Positions 1-8,239 of a stretch of 14,703 nucleotides of DNA are shown piece after piece; position 1 is the first letter of the stretch, and each line of letters opens with the position of its first letter. The notes under the pieces were generated by a model. That model saw only the letters and a list, made by a program, of their open reading frames with translations. It was not told the DNA's origin and searched no databases. Origin of the DNA: Puniceicoccaceae bacterium (lineage in GTDB: Bacteria; Verrucomicrobiota; Verrucomicrobiia; Opitutales; Coraliomargaritaceae). A program made the position numbers and the translations under genes. The stretch is from positions 1 through 14,703 of the forward strand of contig PXBU01000132.1 in NCBI GenBank assembly GCA_003566795.1, read 5' to 3'.

Positions 1-1
1 C

Positions 2-766
2 CGCCGGGGCAGCCCCGAGCCGCGGCCACCTTTCCCCTCGGTCAAGGGCCTGTGGGGCATGCCTACCTGTATCAATAATGTGGAGACACTGGCAGCGGTG
101 CCCTGGATCGTCGACCGGGGAGCGGCGGCCTACGCCGCCCACGGCATGGGCGAGTCACGTGGCACCAAGGTATTTGCTGTGACGGGCAAGGTAAAGCATC
201 CGCAGCTGGTGGAAGTACCGATGGGCACTACCCTGCACGCCATCGTTTACGCTATTTGCGGCGGCGTGCAAAACGATGTGCCAGTCAAGGGCGTGCAGAC
301 CGGCGGACCCTCCGGCGGGGTGCTGCCGGAAAAACATTTGGAAACCCCCATCACCTATGAGACGCTGCAGGCGCTGGGATCGATCATGGGCTCGGGCGGC
401 ATGCTGGTGATGGATGAGAACGACTGTATGGTGGATGTGTCTGCCTTCTACCTGAAGTTCTGCGTCGACGAGTCCTGCGGCAAATGCGCCCCCTGCCGGG
501 TCGGCGGCTACCAGATGCTACAGCTCATTATTAAAATCTCGCGCGGACGCGGCTCGTTGGAGGACCTGGAACAGATCCGCCGGATCTGCACCGCGATGCA
601 AAGTGCCTCCCTCTGTGGTCTGGGGCAAACCGCACCCAACCCGGTGCTTTCCTCGCTGCGTTACTTCGAGGACGAATTTGTCGCCTACATCGAAGGCGGC
701 TCCGCCTACGCCCGCAAGCGGAAGAAGGCTCTGGCGGAAGGTAATCCACTCAAAGAAGCCGTTTAG
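2..766 (+). CDS. hydB: NADH-binding subunit of [FeFe]-hydrogenase (HydB/NuoF-like), 5' partial
   Basis: The reading frame is open from the left window edge, so the N-terminal FMN/NADH-binding part lies outside. The visible 254 residues begin just before the family signature around INNVETLA, continue through an SLBB-type region, and carry the [4Fe-4S] motif ESCGKCAPCRVG (Cys codons at 476, 485, 494) with the fourth Cys in SASLCGLG (codon 614). This is the C-terminal half of the NuoF/HoxF/HydB family, which oxidises NADH on FMN and passes electrons through this cluster. The close downstream [FeFe]-hydrogenase gene makes HydB the likely identity rather than complex I NuoF. The protein stops about 50 residues after the last cluster Cys, so it lacks the C-terminal 2x[4Fe-4S] ferredoxin domain known in Thermotoga and Acetobacterium HydB. 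A HydC/NuoE partner would be expected upstream, out of view. Confidence 0.88.
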   Translation, partial: RRGSPEPRPPFPSVKGLWGMPTCINNVETLAAVPWIVDRGAAAYAAHGMGESRGTKVFAVTGKVKHPQLVEVPMGTTLHAIVYAICGGVQNDVPVKGVQTGGPSGGVLPEKHLETPITYETLQALGSIMGSGGMLVMDENDCMVDVSAFYLKFCVDESCGKCAPCRVGGYQMLQLIIKISRGRGSLEDLEQIRRICTAMQSASLCGLGQTAPNPVLSSLRYFEDEFVAYIEGGSAYARKRKKALAEGNPLKEAV

Positions 767-794
767 ACGCCATGCACGCCCAGCCCCCAGTAAA

Positions 795-800
795 AGGAGA
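795..800 (+). promoter_or_regulatory. Shine-Dalgarno site that decides the hydA start
   Basis: AGGAGA lies 7 nt before the ATG at 808, within an AAAAGGAGA run. The upstream in-frame ATG at 772 has no such site and would add only 12 residues unlike the family N-terminus, so 808 is the better start. Confidence 0.75.
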
Positions 801-807
801 ACCGACC

Positions 808-2571
808 ATGCGCCCACCTACCGTCACCGCCAGCATTAACGGACGAGAAGTCACCGTTCCGGCGGGCACCTCAATCCTGGATGCGGCACGTCAAGTGCAA
901 GTCAACATCCCCACCCTCTGCAAACACCCGGACCTGCTGCCCACGGCGGCCTGCGGTCTTTGCATCGTAAAAGTCGCTGGTAACCGTAAACTTCCCCGTG
1001 CCTGCGCCACCGCGCTGGAGCCTGGCATGGACATCACCACCCATGATTCCGAACTCACCGAGGTGCGCCGCTCGACACTGGAATTAATCCTCTCCAACCA
1101 CCCCAACGCCTGCCTTACCTGCGGACGCAACAACCATTGCGAATTACAAACACTGGCGGCGGATTTCGGTATCCGCCAGGACTACATTCCCCGTTACGTG
1201 CGGAAGCTGGATCCGGACTGCTCGACCGGCTCGATTGTGCTCGATTTTGAAAAATGCATCAAATGCGGACGCTGCGTCCAGGTCTGCCAGCAGATGCAAA
1301 ATGTGTGGGCGCTCTCCTTGCTGGAGCGGGGCATCCATACGCGGATGGCTCCGGCGGGCGACATCTCACTGGCGGATTCTCCCTGCATCCGCTGCGGCCA
1401 GTGCTCCGCCCACTGCCCGACCGGTGCCATCATCGAAAAGGATGAGATCGCCAGCGTGTGGACAGCACTCCGCGATGAGAGCAAATTCTGCACCGTCCAG
1501 ATTGCCCCCTCGGTGCGGGTGGCGCTGGGCGAAGCTTTCGGCTACCCGCCCGGCACCGACTTGACCGGGAAGATTTACTCAGTCCTGCGGCGTTTGGGTT
1601 TTCGAGCGGTCTTTGACACTAATTTCTCCGCCGACCTGACCATCATCGAGGAAGCCAGCGAGTTTGTGGCGCGCTTTGCCCACGGCACGGGAGAGCTCCC
1701 CCTGATTACCTCCTGTTGCCCAGCCTGGGTGGACTACATGGAGAAATACTTCGACGACCTGATCCCCAACTTCTCCACCGCCAAGTCGCCACAACAAATG
1801 CTGGGCGCGTTGGCGAAAACCTATTACGCGGAAAAATCGGGTATCGACCCGGCGACCATGTATCAAGTCTCCATCATGCCCTGCACCGCAAAGAAATACG
1901 AACTGCAGCGCACGGATGAAATGCGGGCCTCGGGCTATAGCGATGTGGATGTCTGCCTCACCACCCGCGAGCTGGCCCGCATGATCAAACAATCCGGTAT
2001 CGCCTTCCACGAATTACCGGACGGCGAGGCTGACTCCATCCTCGGCACCTACAGCGGTTCCGGATTGATCTTCGGCAACACCGGCGGCGTCATGGAAGCA
2101 GCACTACGCACGGCCTATTTCAAAGTGACCGGTAAGAATCTGGAAAAAGCAGCGATTGATATCCAGCCGGTGCGGGGACTGCAGGGCATCAAAACCGCGG
2201 CCATTGATGTGGCCGACACCGAGGTCCGGGTGGCCGTCGCCCACGGTCTGGCAAATGTCGAAAAGCTGCTGCTCGAGGTCCGCGCGGCCCGCGCAGCAAA
2301 GGAGCCGCCGCCCTATCACTTCATCGAAGTGATGGCTTGTCCGGGCGGCTGCATCGGCGGCGGCGGGCAACCCTACGGCGTCTCGGACGAAGTGCGGCGC
2401 CAGCGGATGGAAGGTCTCTTGGCCGGGGACAAGTCGATGAAGCTGCGGTTTTCGCACGAGAATCCGGAGATCGTCCGGCTCTACGACGAGTATCTGGGCG
2501 AGCCACTGCATGGACGCGCCCACGAGCTGCTGCACACCCGCTACCAAGCCCGGCCATCCTACCGGCGATGA
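808..2571 (+). CDS. hydA: [FeFe]-hydrogenase catalytic subunit HydA (CpI-like M3 architecture)
   Basis: This is the enzyme that reduces protons to H2, or the reverse, at the H-cluster. The 587 residues show the complete Clostridium pasteurianus CpI layout. A plant-type [2Fe-2S] domain has C38, C49, C52 and C66. The His-Cys3 [4Fe-4S] site has H98, C102, C105 and C111. Two [4Fe-4S] ferredoxin motifs have C150/C153/C156 with C203, and C193/C196/C199 with C160. The H-domain follows with L1 TSCCPAW (C303 proton-shuttle position, C304 ligand), L2 MPCTAKKYE (C359) and L3 MACPGGCIGGGG (C511, C515). All expected ligands are present, so it should be active. It is close to CpI in length (574 aa) and lacks the extra C-terminal [2Fe-2S] domain of Thermotoga HydA. 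It follows the HydB-like gene by 41 nt and is surely co-transcribed. Maturases HydE, HydF and HydG are not in the window. A cytoplasmic location is likely, as no signal peptide is visible. Confidence 0.95.
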   Translation: MRPPTVTASINGREVTVPAGTSILDAARQVQVNIPTLCKHPDLLPTAACGLCIVKVAGNRKLPRACATALEPGMDITTHDSELTEVRRSTLELILSNHPNACLTCGRNNHCELQTLAADFGIRQDYIPRYVRKLDPDCSTGSIVLDFEKCIKCGRCVQVCQQMQNVWALSLLERGIHTRMAPAGDISLADSPCIRCGQCSAHCPTGAIIEKDEIASVWTALRDESKFCTVQIAPSVRVALGEAFGYPPGTDLTGKIYSVLRRLGFRAVFDTNFSADLTIIEEASEFVARFAHGTGELPLITSCCPAWVDYMEKYFDDLIPNFSTAKSPQQMLGALAKTYYAEKSGIDPATMYQVSIMPCTAKKYELQRTDEMRASGYSDVDVCLTTRELARMIKQSGIAFHELPDGEADSILGTYSGSGLIFGNTGGVMEAALRTAYFKVTGKNLEKAAIDIQPVRGLQGIKTAAIDVADTEVRVAVAHGLANVEKLLLEVRAARAAKEPPPYHFIEVMACPGGCIGGGGQPYGVSDEVRRQRMEGLLAGDKSMKLRFSHENPEIVRLYDEYLGEPLHGRAHELLHTRYQARPSYRR

Positions 2572-2573
2572 AC

Positions 2574-2734
2574 CTTAAAAGAATAGTCAGAGGACGGAAG
2601 ACAGAGGACAGAAATTAATGACCCGATAGTGATGAAGTTTCATGCTTCCAAAAACGACGATTAACGAATTTTTCCGTAAGGCATTGAACCGCAAAATCTG
2701 GCCTCTGTTCTCTGACCTCCGACTTCTGAATATG
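2574..2734 (-). repeat. 161-bp terminal-inverted-repeat element, copy 1
   Basis: The reverse complement of this stretch matches 8063-8223 along its full length. The two outer 39-nt ends match at 37/39 and 36/39 positions; the middle is more diverged but shares blocks such as GTTCAAT and CCTTACGGAAA. The two ends of the element are imperfect inverted repeats of each other, made of CAGAGG/CAGAAG-like units. No ORF is present. It begins 2 nt after the hydA stop. It resembles a small non-autonomous mobile element or REP/MITE-type repeat; no transposase is seen. Confidence 0.85.
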
Positions 2735-2800
2735 CCAATGAACTGGGCGGGGCAGCTTTGCTGGGCGAGCCTATTTTTTTAACTCTCCACCTTCAGCCCT

Positions 2801-3700
2801 ATGCACGCCGCCGTTCTGACTGCTTTCCTCTTCGCCCTGACCGGGATTTGTGCCGCGCAGTCTTCGCGTCGGCTGGGCGCCGGACGGGCCAACGCCTGGC
2901 GGCTGGTGGTGGCATTGACGCTGCTCTCCGGCTGGGCGCACACGTTCGGCGATGGTTTCGGCACTGGCGTGGACGCCTGGTTCCTGGTGGCAGGCGCCAT
3001 CGGCTTCGGTCTGGGCGGGTGGTGTATGCTGCAAGCGCTGCGGCGAATCGGGTCGACGCTGAGCCTGCTGATCCTGGAATGTGCCGCCGCCATCGTGGCC
3101 ACTGCCATCGCCTGGGTCTGGTTGGGAGCGGCCCTCAGTGGGCCGGAACTGCTCTTCGTCAGCATGATCCTGGGCGGTGTTATTTGCGGCCTCTTCCCCG
3201 GCCCGATTCCTTCGGTCGACCGGGCTGTTGTCATGAGTGGCGCTCTCTTTGCCTTGCTGGGGGCTTGCTTTCAGGCAGTTAGTTTCAACCTGTCCAAGCG
3301 AGCGTTTATACTGCTGGAACAATCCGGTGGACAGATCGATCAATTGACGGCCGCCTATCAGCGGTTGCTAGGTGGCGCGGCGGTGGCGCTCCTGCTTTAC
3401 GGCCTGGGCTATTGGCTCGGCAAAAGACATTCGCCGCCGCCCACGCCCACTCAGCGCACCCCCTTCCCAACTCCCGTATGGGTCTTTGCCAATGCGCTCT
3501 TCGGCCCCGTGCTGGGAGTGTCCTGCATGCTCTGGGCGATCCGGCTGGTGGATAATCCCGGCATCGTGCAAGCAGTCGCCGCCACCGCGACGCTGCTGAC
3601 GGTCCCCCTGGCCTACCTGCTGGAGGGCGCCCGCCCCGGACCCCGCTACTACGGCGGCAGCCTGCTCGCGCTCGCGGGGCTCGCATTATTGCTCGTCTAG
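2801..3700 (+). CDS. EamA/DMT-superfamily transporter-like membrane protein
   Basis: The 299-residue protein is strongly hydrophobic, with about ten predicted membrane segments arranged as two halves of about five, separated by a loop near residues 130-180, as in the drug/metabolite transporter (EamA) family. The second half ends with the typical pattern NPGIVQAVAATATLLTVPLAY, then GG...LALAGLALLLV. Substrate specificity cannot be read from sequence; family members export amino acids, metabolites or drugs. A short Pro-rich cytoplasmic stretch (HSPPPTPTQRTPFPTP) interrupts the second half. No Shine-Dalgarno sequence precedes the ATG; it is preceded by a T7 run at 2774-2780. The gene is separated from hydA by the 161-bp repeat and is convergent with the next gene. 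A link to hydrogen metabolism is not indicated. Confidence 0.82.
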   Translation: MHAAVLTAFLFALTGICAAQSSRRLGAGRANAWRLVVALTLLSGWAHTFGDGFGTGVDAWFLVAGAIGFGLGGWCMLQALRRIGSTLSLLILECAAAIVATAIAWVWLGAALSGPELLFVSMILGGVICGLFPGPIPSVDRAVVMSGALFALLGACFQAVSFNLSKRAFILLEQSGGQIDQLTAAYQRLLGGAAVALLLYGLGYWLGKRHSPPPTPTQRTPFPTPVWVFANALFGPVLGVSCMLWAIRLVDNPGIVQAVAATATLLTVPLAYLLEGARPGPRYYGGSLLALAGLALLLV

Positions 3701-3741
3701 TAATGCTTCAGACCTTAGTTGATGGGACAGGAGGGGAGTTT

Positions 3742-5658
3742 TCACTGCCCGCGCAACTCAATGTGGATCTTGATCTCCTCTGTTGCGGCCTCCACCGGGA
3801 TGCGCAGTTCCAGTCGTTTGAGGCCCTCAAATCGCTTGTCGTGTCGGTGAGGCGGTGGATCCAGTGAGACGACGTGCAGGCGACTGTCGGGGTGGGTGTG
3901 CTGGATCAGTTCCAGCGTCTCACCATCTTGCCGGAGTATTGCGCCTGCCGGGGTTGGCTCAACCTCGGCGAGCGTCATCATTTGCCAAGTGATTTGCTGC
4001 GTGCTCTCAAGCGGGTGCAAGCGGTCGTTGACTGCCACTGAGCGCGGACCGGTGCGGGTGAAGCTGCGACTGGCGGAGGCGAGCTGGCCGCCAAAGGTGG
4101 GGCTCAGGTCGAAGGTGACAGTGGGTGACTCACCCAGATCATAATCGCTCACGGTCGCGTAGCCATCGACGACGTGTCGCTGATCATCGATTGTCAGCGT
4201 GCTGTGGCCGTGATTATTGAGTGCCAGCAGCTCCCAACGCTCGGATTCCTGGTGTTGCCTCCATAGATTGAAGCCCTGCTCGCCGATCATATAATTGGGA
4301 GCTCCCTGCTCGATGCTCCAACGCACGCCGTCCAACTCGAAGATAAAGGAGCCGGCATCCATGTGCCCGTGGCTGACCGCGCCGGCACCACCTTTTGCGC
4401 CCAGGTAAAAGCCGTTTGGATCACCGTGGTCGCGGAATACCGCCACCGGACTCCGTCCCAGCCCAACGTAGTTGTTCGGTGGGGGAGCATCACAGGTTTC
4501 CTGGTAGCGGCCCATCCACGAGAGGTAAGCCCCAGCAAGATAAGATGGCCGGATCTCAGATACGGGAATCATAAATTTTTCCTTTTCGTAGTAGATTGCC
4601 TGGCCCGTCTCCGCTGCGAACCAGGCGAGCAACATGTCGCCGCCGTCCCCCCGACCATCACGGCAATCGGCGAAATCGTAAAAGCCGCCGGTTGGCAGGT
4701 TGCTGCACATCACCTTGAAGTCCGCACTTCGCATGAAGCCGGGAAAATCCCGATAGCCGAAATCCGAGCCGAAGCTGGTCTCTAAAATTGATAACGTGAG
4801 CAGCGCGTAGGAGGTGGTGTATTGCCAATACATCACACCTTCCGGGCAGGCACCGTCCGGCGCGTAGTTTTCCGCCAACACATTCGGGAGGCCGTCCATC
4901 GCCCGCCGAATGGTCTTGGCAGCGAGCTCGGGATCTTTGTCGGAAATCGCCACCGAGGCAGCAATCATCCCGCCGTTGCAGACCTGATTCCAGTTGTTGT
5001 AGTGGTCGACCCACCAGGCCCAATTGGCTTCCGCCCCGGAGGTCTCCCAGCTGGGAAGGATGCCTTTGTTTATCAGTGCCCGTTTGGTAGTGGTGATGGT
5101 GCTGGCTGGCAGGTCGCCCAGTGTCCAGTCCAGCGCCAGGGCCACCCCCATAGAAATCTCGGCCGTGTCGAGATAAACACGCGGGTTCCAATCCTTAAAC
5201 TCAGAGATCGCCAATAGTTCCTGCTCAATCCGTTCGAGCACCAACTCGTCGCGCTCGATCAAATAGACCAATCCCATAAAATTCATCCGCCGCAAAAATT
5301 CCCGCGAGACATGCAGCATGGCGTTCGAGGTTTTGTTCCGCTCAATCAGCGGCAACTCCAGTATCTCGTAGGCATCGCGGCGAATCGCTTGATAGTAATT
5401 GCGCACCACCGGGTCCGATTCGAGGCTCGCCGTTAGCTGATCCAGCACTGCTTGATTATAGATCAGACGCGGCTTGCCCGCTGCAAGCTGCGTCTCGATG
5501 TAGTCGACATCAAACGGGTTTTCCAGCTTTGGTGGATCCGGGCGCTCAGCAAAAATGCTACCCGCACCCAACAGGACCAACGATCCGGCGGTCATCAGGA
5601 GGCGCGGCAGCCGAGCCCGTAGACGGAGTCGATATAAAGTTGTGGCAGGGGCTGGCAT
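3742..5658 (-). CDS. Secreted heparinase II/III-like (polysaccharide lyase fold) protein
   Basis: This 638-residue protein has an Arg-rich start, a hydrophobic stretch (about 21-36) and a probable signal peptidase site after IFA (A37). An alpha/alpha-barrel-like region with NNWNQVCNGG (221-230) is followed by the heparinase II/III beta-domain signature HGHMDAGSF (H430, H432, D434) and a beta-rich C-terminus. Proteins of this fold (PL8/12/15/17/21-type lyases) cleave uronic-acid polysaccharides such as heparin, alginate or ulvan by beta-elimination; the actual substrate cannot be told here. The Asn/Trp and His positions conserved in the fold appear present, but catalytic identity is inferred from pattern only. 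An internal Met at residue 22 could be the true start, leaving a shorter signal peptide. The gene stands alone on the minus strand with no sulfatase, SusCD-like or regulator neighbour, so it is not in an obvious polysaccharide-utilisation locus. The C-terminus ends in beta-strands (IKIHIELRGQ) without an anchor. Confidence 0.83.
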   Translation of the reverse strand: MPAPATTLYRLRLRARLPRLLMTAGSLVLLGAGSIFAERPDPPKLENPFDVDYIETQLAAGKPRLIYNQAVLDQLTASLESDPVVRNYYQAIRRDAYEILELPLIERNKTSNAMLHVSREFLRRMNFMGLVYLIERDELVLERIEQELLAISEFKDWNPRVYLDTAEISMGVALALDWTLGDLPASTITTTKRALINKGILPSWETSGAEANWAWWVDHYNNWNQVCNGGMIAASVAISDKDPELAAKTIRRAMDGLPNVLAENYAPDGACPEGVMYWQYTTSYALLTLSILETSFGSDFGYRDFPGFMRSADFKVMCSNLPTGGFYDFADCRDGRGDGGDMLLAWFAAETGQAIYYEKEKFMIPVSEIRPSYLAGAYLSWMGRYQETCDAPPPNNYVGLGRSPVAVFRDHGDPNGFYLGAKGGAGAVSHGHMDAGSFIFELDGVRWSIEQGAPNYMIGEQGFNLWRQHQESERWELLALNNHGHSTLTIDDQRHVVDGYATVSDYDLGESPTVTFDLSPTFGGQLASASRSFTRTGPRSVAVNDRLHPLESTQQITWQMMTLAEVEPTPAGAILRQDGETLELIQHTHPDSRLHVVSLDPPPHRHDKRFEGLKRLELRIPVEAATEEIKIHIELRGQ

Positions 5659-5743
5659 CTAAAACAGGGGAGTAGTGGAGCAATCAGTTTTAAAGGGAAT
5701 GATCGTTTTTTGAAGCAAAAAAACAACACCTGAAAGTGCTGCC

Positions 5744-5797
5744 ACCAGTAGAGCCTGCGCTTGCGCATGGCACCATCGCCGTCGAGGCGCTGGCCCC
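5744..5797 (+). repeat. Double-hairpin intergenic repeat, copy 1
   Basis: The first 48 nt match 9910-9957 with only two differences. The short hairpin TGCGC-TT-GCGCA is at 5756-5767. The second stem, GGCACCATCGCC at 5769-5780 with loop GTCGA, is partly decayed on its right arm (9 of 12 pairs kept). Confidence 0.8.
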
Positions 5798-5911
5798 CGC
5801 ACGCGCAAGAGTTTTCCTCGTCTCGGACCATACGCCTTGTTGAATGGTGGGCAGTTATGGCGACACGAATTGATCCCTAGTGCTTCATAAATAAGTTTTT
5901 CCATCTCAAAT

Positions 5912-5949
5912 GCATTTTCATGTGGCGTTCAGACGCCAAATGAAAATGC
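5912..5949. repeat. Strong 38-nt hairpin upstream of etfB
   Basis: GCATTTTCAT (5912-5921) pairs perfectly with ATGAAAATGC (5940-5949). After a GT/AA internal loop, GGCGT pairs with ACGCC around a TCAG loop. No T-run follows, so it is not a typical intrinsic terminator. It could be an operator, a bidirectional terminator or an mRNA 5'-leader element. Confidence 0.7.
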
Positions 5950-6060
5950 CCTGCCCCGCGCACAAAATTGCGCCCGTTTTTACTCGCCTTGCCCACCTGA
6001 TGGGCTCATAGTTTTGACTATACCCCGATAGTTAGTGAAACTCCCCAACTCCCCGAGCCC

Positions 6061-6858
6061 ATGCACATCGCAGTTTGCATCAAACAGGTGCCCGACACTG
6101 CCAACGTCCGGATCAATCCGGAAACCAACACCTTGATGCGGGAGGGAGTCGAGAGCATCCTCAACCCTTACGACGAATATGCTCTGGAGCAGGCACTGGC
6201 GCTCCGTGACGAATACGGCGCGAAAGTCACGGCATTGTCGATGGGGCCACCCCAGGCCCGCCTGATTCTGCGCGAGGCACTGGCTCGCGGAGCCGACGAT
6301 GCCGCCCTGCTCTCCGACCGGGCCTTTGCCGGCGCCGACACCTGGGCCACGTCTTACATCCTCGCCCAGGCGATCAAGCAGCTGAAGCCCAAGGTGGATC
6401 TGGTGCTCTTCGGGAAGCAAGCCATTGATGGTGATACCGCCCAAGTCGGACCGGGCGTGTCGGAATTTCTCAAATACCCGCTAGTTACTTACGTGCGGAA
6501 TTTACAGGTCAGCGATACCGGGCACTTCACCGCCGAAACCCTGATGGACGAAGGCGTTGAGGTGATCGAGGGCCAGCTGCCTGCCGTCGTGACTGTGGTC
6601 AAAGAGTCCGCTACCCCGCGCTTTGCCCCGCTCGCGGGATGGATGGGGTCCCAACACACCGAGATCCCGAGCTGGGGCGTCAAACAACTCAAAGCGGTGC
6701 CCGACCTCTGCGGCCTGCAGGGCTCACCCACTCGGGTGGTTAAAATTTTTGCCCCACCGGTGAAATCGGGTGGCACCCGGATGGACGGCCGCGAACTGCC
6801 CTCTGCGGCGGTTGACGCCATCGTCGCTCTGCTGCGCGAGAAAGGAGCGGTCAAATGA
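6061..6858 (+). CDS. etfB: Electron transfer flavoprotein beta subunit
   Basis: The 265-residue protein begins MHIAVCIKQVPDTANVRI and contains ILNPYDEYALEQAL and GKQAIDGDTAQVGPGVSEFL, all diagnostic of EtfB, the subunit that holds AMP or a second FAD and docks to partner dehydrogenases. Length is normal for the family. The stop codon overlaps the etfA start (ATGA), indicating tight co-translation and a 1:1 heterodimer. No Shine-Dalgarno sequence precedes the ATG; the leader just upstream is C-rich. Because the EtfA partner carries a ferredoxin domain, this EtfB may belong to the electron-bifurcating type (with NADH and a second FAD) rather than the simple housekeeping type, but its sequence alone was not sufficient for me to decide. 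Cytoplasmic. Confidence 0.95.
   Translation: MHIAVCIKQVPDTANVRINPETNTLMREGVESILNPYDEYALEQALALRDEYGAKVTALSMGPPQARLILREALARGADDAALLSDRAFAGADTWATSYILAQAIKQLKPKVDLVLFGKQAIDGDTAQVGPGVSEFLKYPLVTYVRNLQVSDTGHFTAETLMDEGVEVIEGQLPAVVTVVKESATPRFAPLAGWMGSQHTEIPSWGVKQLKAVPDLCGLQGSPTRVVKIFAPPVKSGGTRMDGRELPSAAVDAIVALLREKGAVK
6841..6847 (+). promoter_or_regulatory. Shine-Dalgarno site for etfA inside the etfB 3' end
   Basis: AAAGGAG lies 7 nt before the etfA ATG at 6855. It is one of only two strong ribosome-binding sites in the window; both belong to internal operon genes. Confidence 0.7.
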
Positions 6859-8054
6859 GCGAGGCCCCGATCCAGATCAACCCGGACCTCTGCCGTGGCT
6901 GCAAAAAATGCGTCAGCGCATGCCCCTTTGGCGTGCTCTACATGGATGGCAAGATGGTCATGCTGAAGCCTGACGAATGCCGTGGCTGCCTCGCTTGTGT
7001 CCAGTCCTGTCCCTTCCAAGCCATCACTGCCGTCACTCCGGATGAGGTCGACCACGAGCGCCTGCGCGAGTATCACGATATCTGGGTCTTCGCCGAGCAA
7101 AGCGGGGGAAAAGTCCTGGAAGTCGCCTATGAGCTGCTCGCCACCGGGCGGCGTCTGGCCGACCAGCGCGGCTGCGCACTGGCCGCCGTGGTGCTGGGCC
7201 ATGAAATTGGCCACACTGCCGACCACCTGATCGCGGCGGGGGCGGACAAGGTTATTCTGGCCGACGATCCACTGTTGGCGACTTACGAGGCCAACGTTTA
7301 TACCGATGCGCTGCATCAATTGATCCTGCGTCACAAGCCCGAGGTGGTGCTGGCCGGGGCCACCGCGATCGGACGCGGCTTTTTTGCCAAGGTGGCCGTG
7401 CGCTGCTACACCGGGCTCACGGCCGACTGCACTGCCTTGGCTATCGATCGCGAGACCACCCTGCTGCATCAGACGCGCCCGGCATTCGGCGGTAACATCA
7501 TGGCCACCATCATGACGCCCAATCACCGCCCGCAAATGGCGACGGTGCGCCCGCATGTTTTCAAGATGAATTCGCCGAATGCCTCACGCACGGGAGAGAC
7601 CCTGCTGGAAGCACTTAAACTGGCACAGCCTGCGACCCGGGTCACCCGCAAGATCCCCGCCTCCTCGTCGGTGAACATCGCCGCAGCCGACATCATTGTC
7701 GCCGGTGGGCGTGGCCTGCAAAAAGCTGAAAATCTCCAGTTACTGCAGCGTCTGGCCCAATTACTCGGCGGCGTAGTGGGCGTTTCCCGAGCCTGCGTCG
7801 ATGCTGGCTGGATTTCGGCAGCTCACCAAGTGGGCCAAAGCGGACAGACCGTGAGTCCTAAAGTCTATTTCGCCTTCGGCATCTCCGGAGCGATCCAACA
7901 CCTGGAGGGTATGCGCAGTGCCGATACCATCATCGCGGTCAACAACGACCCCAACGCCCCGATTTTCGACGTGGCCGATCTCGGTATCATCGGCGATCTG
8001 ACGGAAATCATTCCCGCGCTGGCCGACGCCCTCGAGGCCCGCGCACGCAACTAA
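6855..8054 (+). CDS. etfA: EtfA with N-terminal 2x[4Fe-4S] ferredoxin domain
   Basis: At 399 residues it is longer than ordinary EtfA (about 310-340 aa). The extra N-terminus is a ferredoxin domain with two Cys sets, C13/C16/C19/C23 and C42/C45/C48/C52, the classic CxxCxxCxxxCP twice. The ETF alpha domain follows from about residue 70, and the C-terminal FAD-binding region is fully recognisable: GGRGLQKAENL, DAGWISAAHQVGQSGQTVSP, FGISGAIQHL and NNDPNAPIFDVADLGIIGDL. Known relatives with this fusion are the Acetobacterium woodii caffeyl-CoA reductase CarE and lactate dehydrogenase LctC subunits, which work in electron bifurcation or confurcation with ferredoxin. The ATGA overlap with etfB and the shared downstream ETF-QO gene define one operon. 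The function as an ETF alpha subunit is firm; the bifurcating role is inference. Confidence 0.95.
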   Translation: MSEAPIQINPDLCRGCKKCVSACPFGVLYMDGKMVMLKPDECRGCLACVQSCPFQAITAVTPDEVDHERLREYHDIWVFAEQSGGKVLEVAYELLATGRRLADQRGCALAAVVLGHEIGHTADHLIAAGADKVILADDPLLATYEANVYTDALHQLILRHKPEVVLAGATAIGRGFFAKVAVRCYTGLTADCTALAIDRETTLLHQTRPAFGGNIMATIMTPNHRPQMATVRPHVFKMNSPNASRTGETLLEALKLAQPATRVTRKIPASSSVNIAAADIIVAGGRGLQKAENLQLLQRLAQLLGGVVGVSRACVDAGWISAAHQVGQSGQTVSPKVYFAFGISGAIQHLEGMRSADTIIAVNNDPNAPIFDVADLGIIGDLTEIIPALADALEARARN

Positions 8055-8062
8055 GTTCAACC

Positions 8063-8223
8063 CATAGTCAGAAGTCGGAGGTCAGAGAACAGAAGCCAGA
8101 TATTGAAGTTCAATACCTTACGGAAATTTCATTAGTCCATGTTTTGGTGGAGCATAAACTTGTATAACTATCTGCTAATCAATCTCTGTCCTCTGGCTTC
8201 CGTCCTCTGACTTCTCTTTTAAG
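8063..8223 (+). repeat. 161-bp terminal-inverted-repeat element, copy 2
   Basis: Same length as, and opposite orientation to, the copy at 2574-2734; the outer 39 nt at each end are nearly identical between copies. Its own ends (8066-8100 and about 8183-8215) form imperfect inverted repeats. It fills almost all of the 185-nt gap between etfA and the ETF-QO gene, ending 16 nt before the ETF-QO start. Confidence 0.85.
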
Positions 8224-8239
8224 CTCAACCACCCGCCCC

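Larger units (their letters stand above)
5659..6060. other. Intergenic region upstream of etfB and the heparinase-like gene
   Basis: This 402-nt divergent intergenic region must hold the promoters of both flanking genes. It contains one copy of the double-hairpin repeat (5744-5797) and a strong hairpin (5912-5949). TTGACT at 6014-6019 could be a -35 box for etfB, but no convincing -10 box follows at 16-18 nt. Short minus-strand frames here (such as 5659-5904) overlap the repeats and look non-coding. Confidence 0.6.

Noticed and set aside
2745..2780. Intrinsic terminator after copy 1 of the 161-bp repeat
   Set aside because: There is a T7 run (2774-2780), but the preceding stem is only CAGC/GCTG and is separated from the T-run by about 10 nt.
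5659..5904. Minus-strand 81-aa frame upstream of the heparinase-like gene
   Set aside because: It overlaps the double-hairpin repeat, has no ribosome-binding site and no recognisable protein features.
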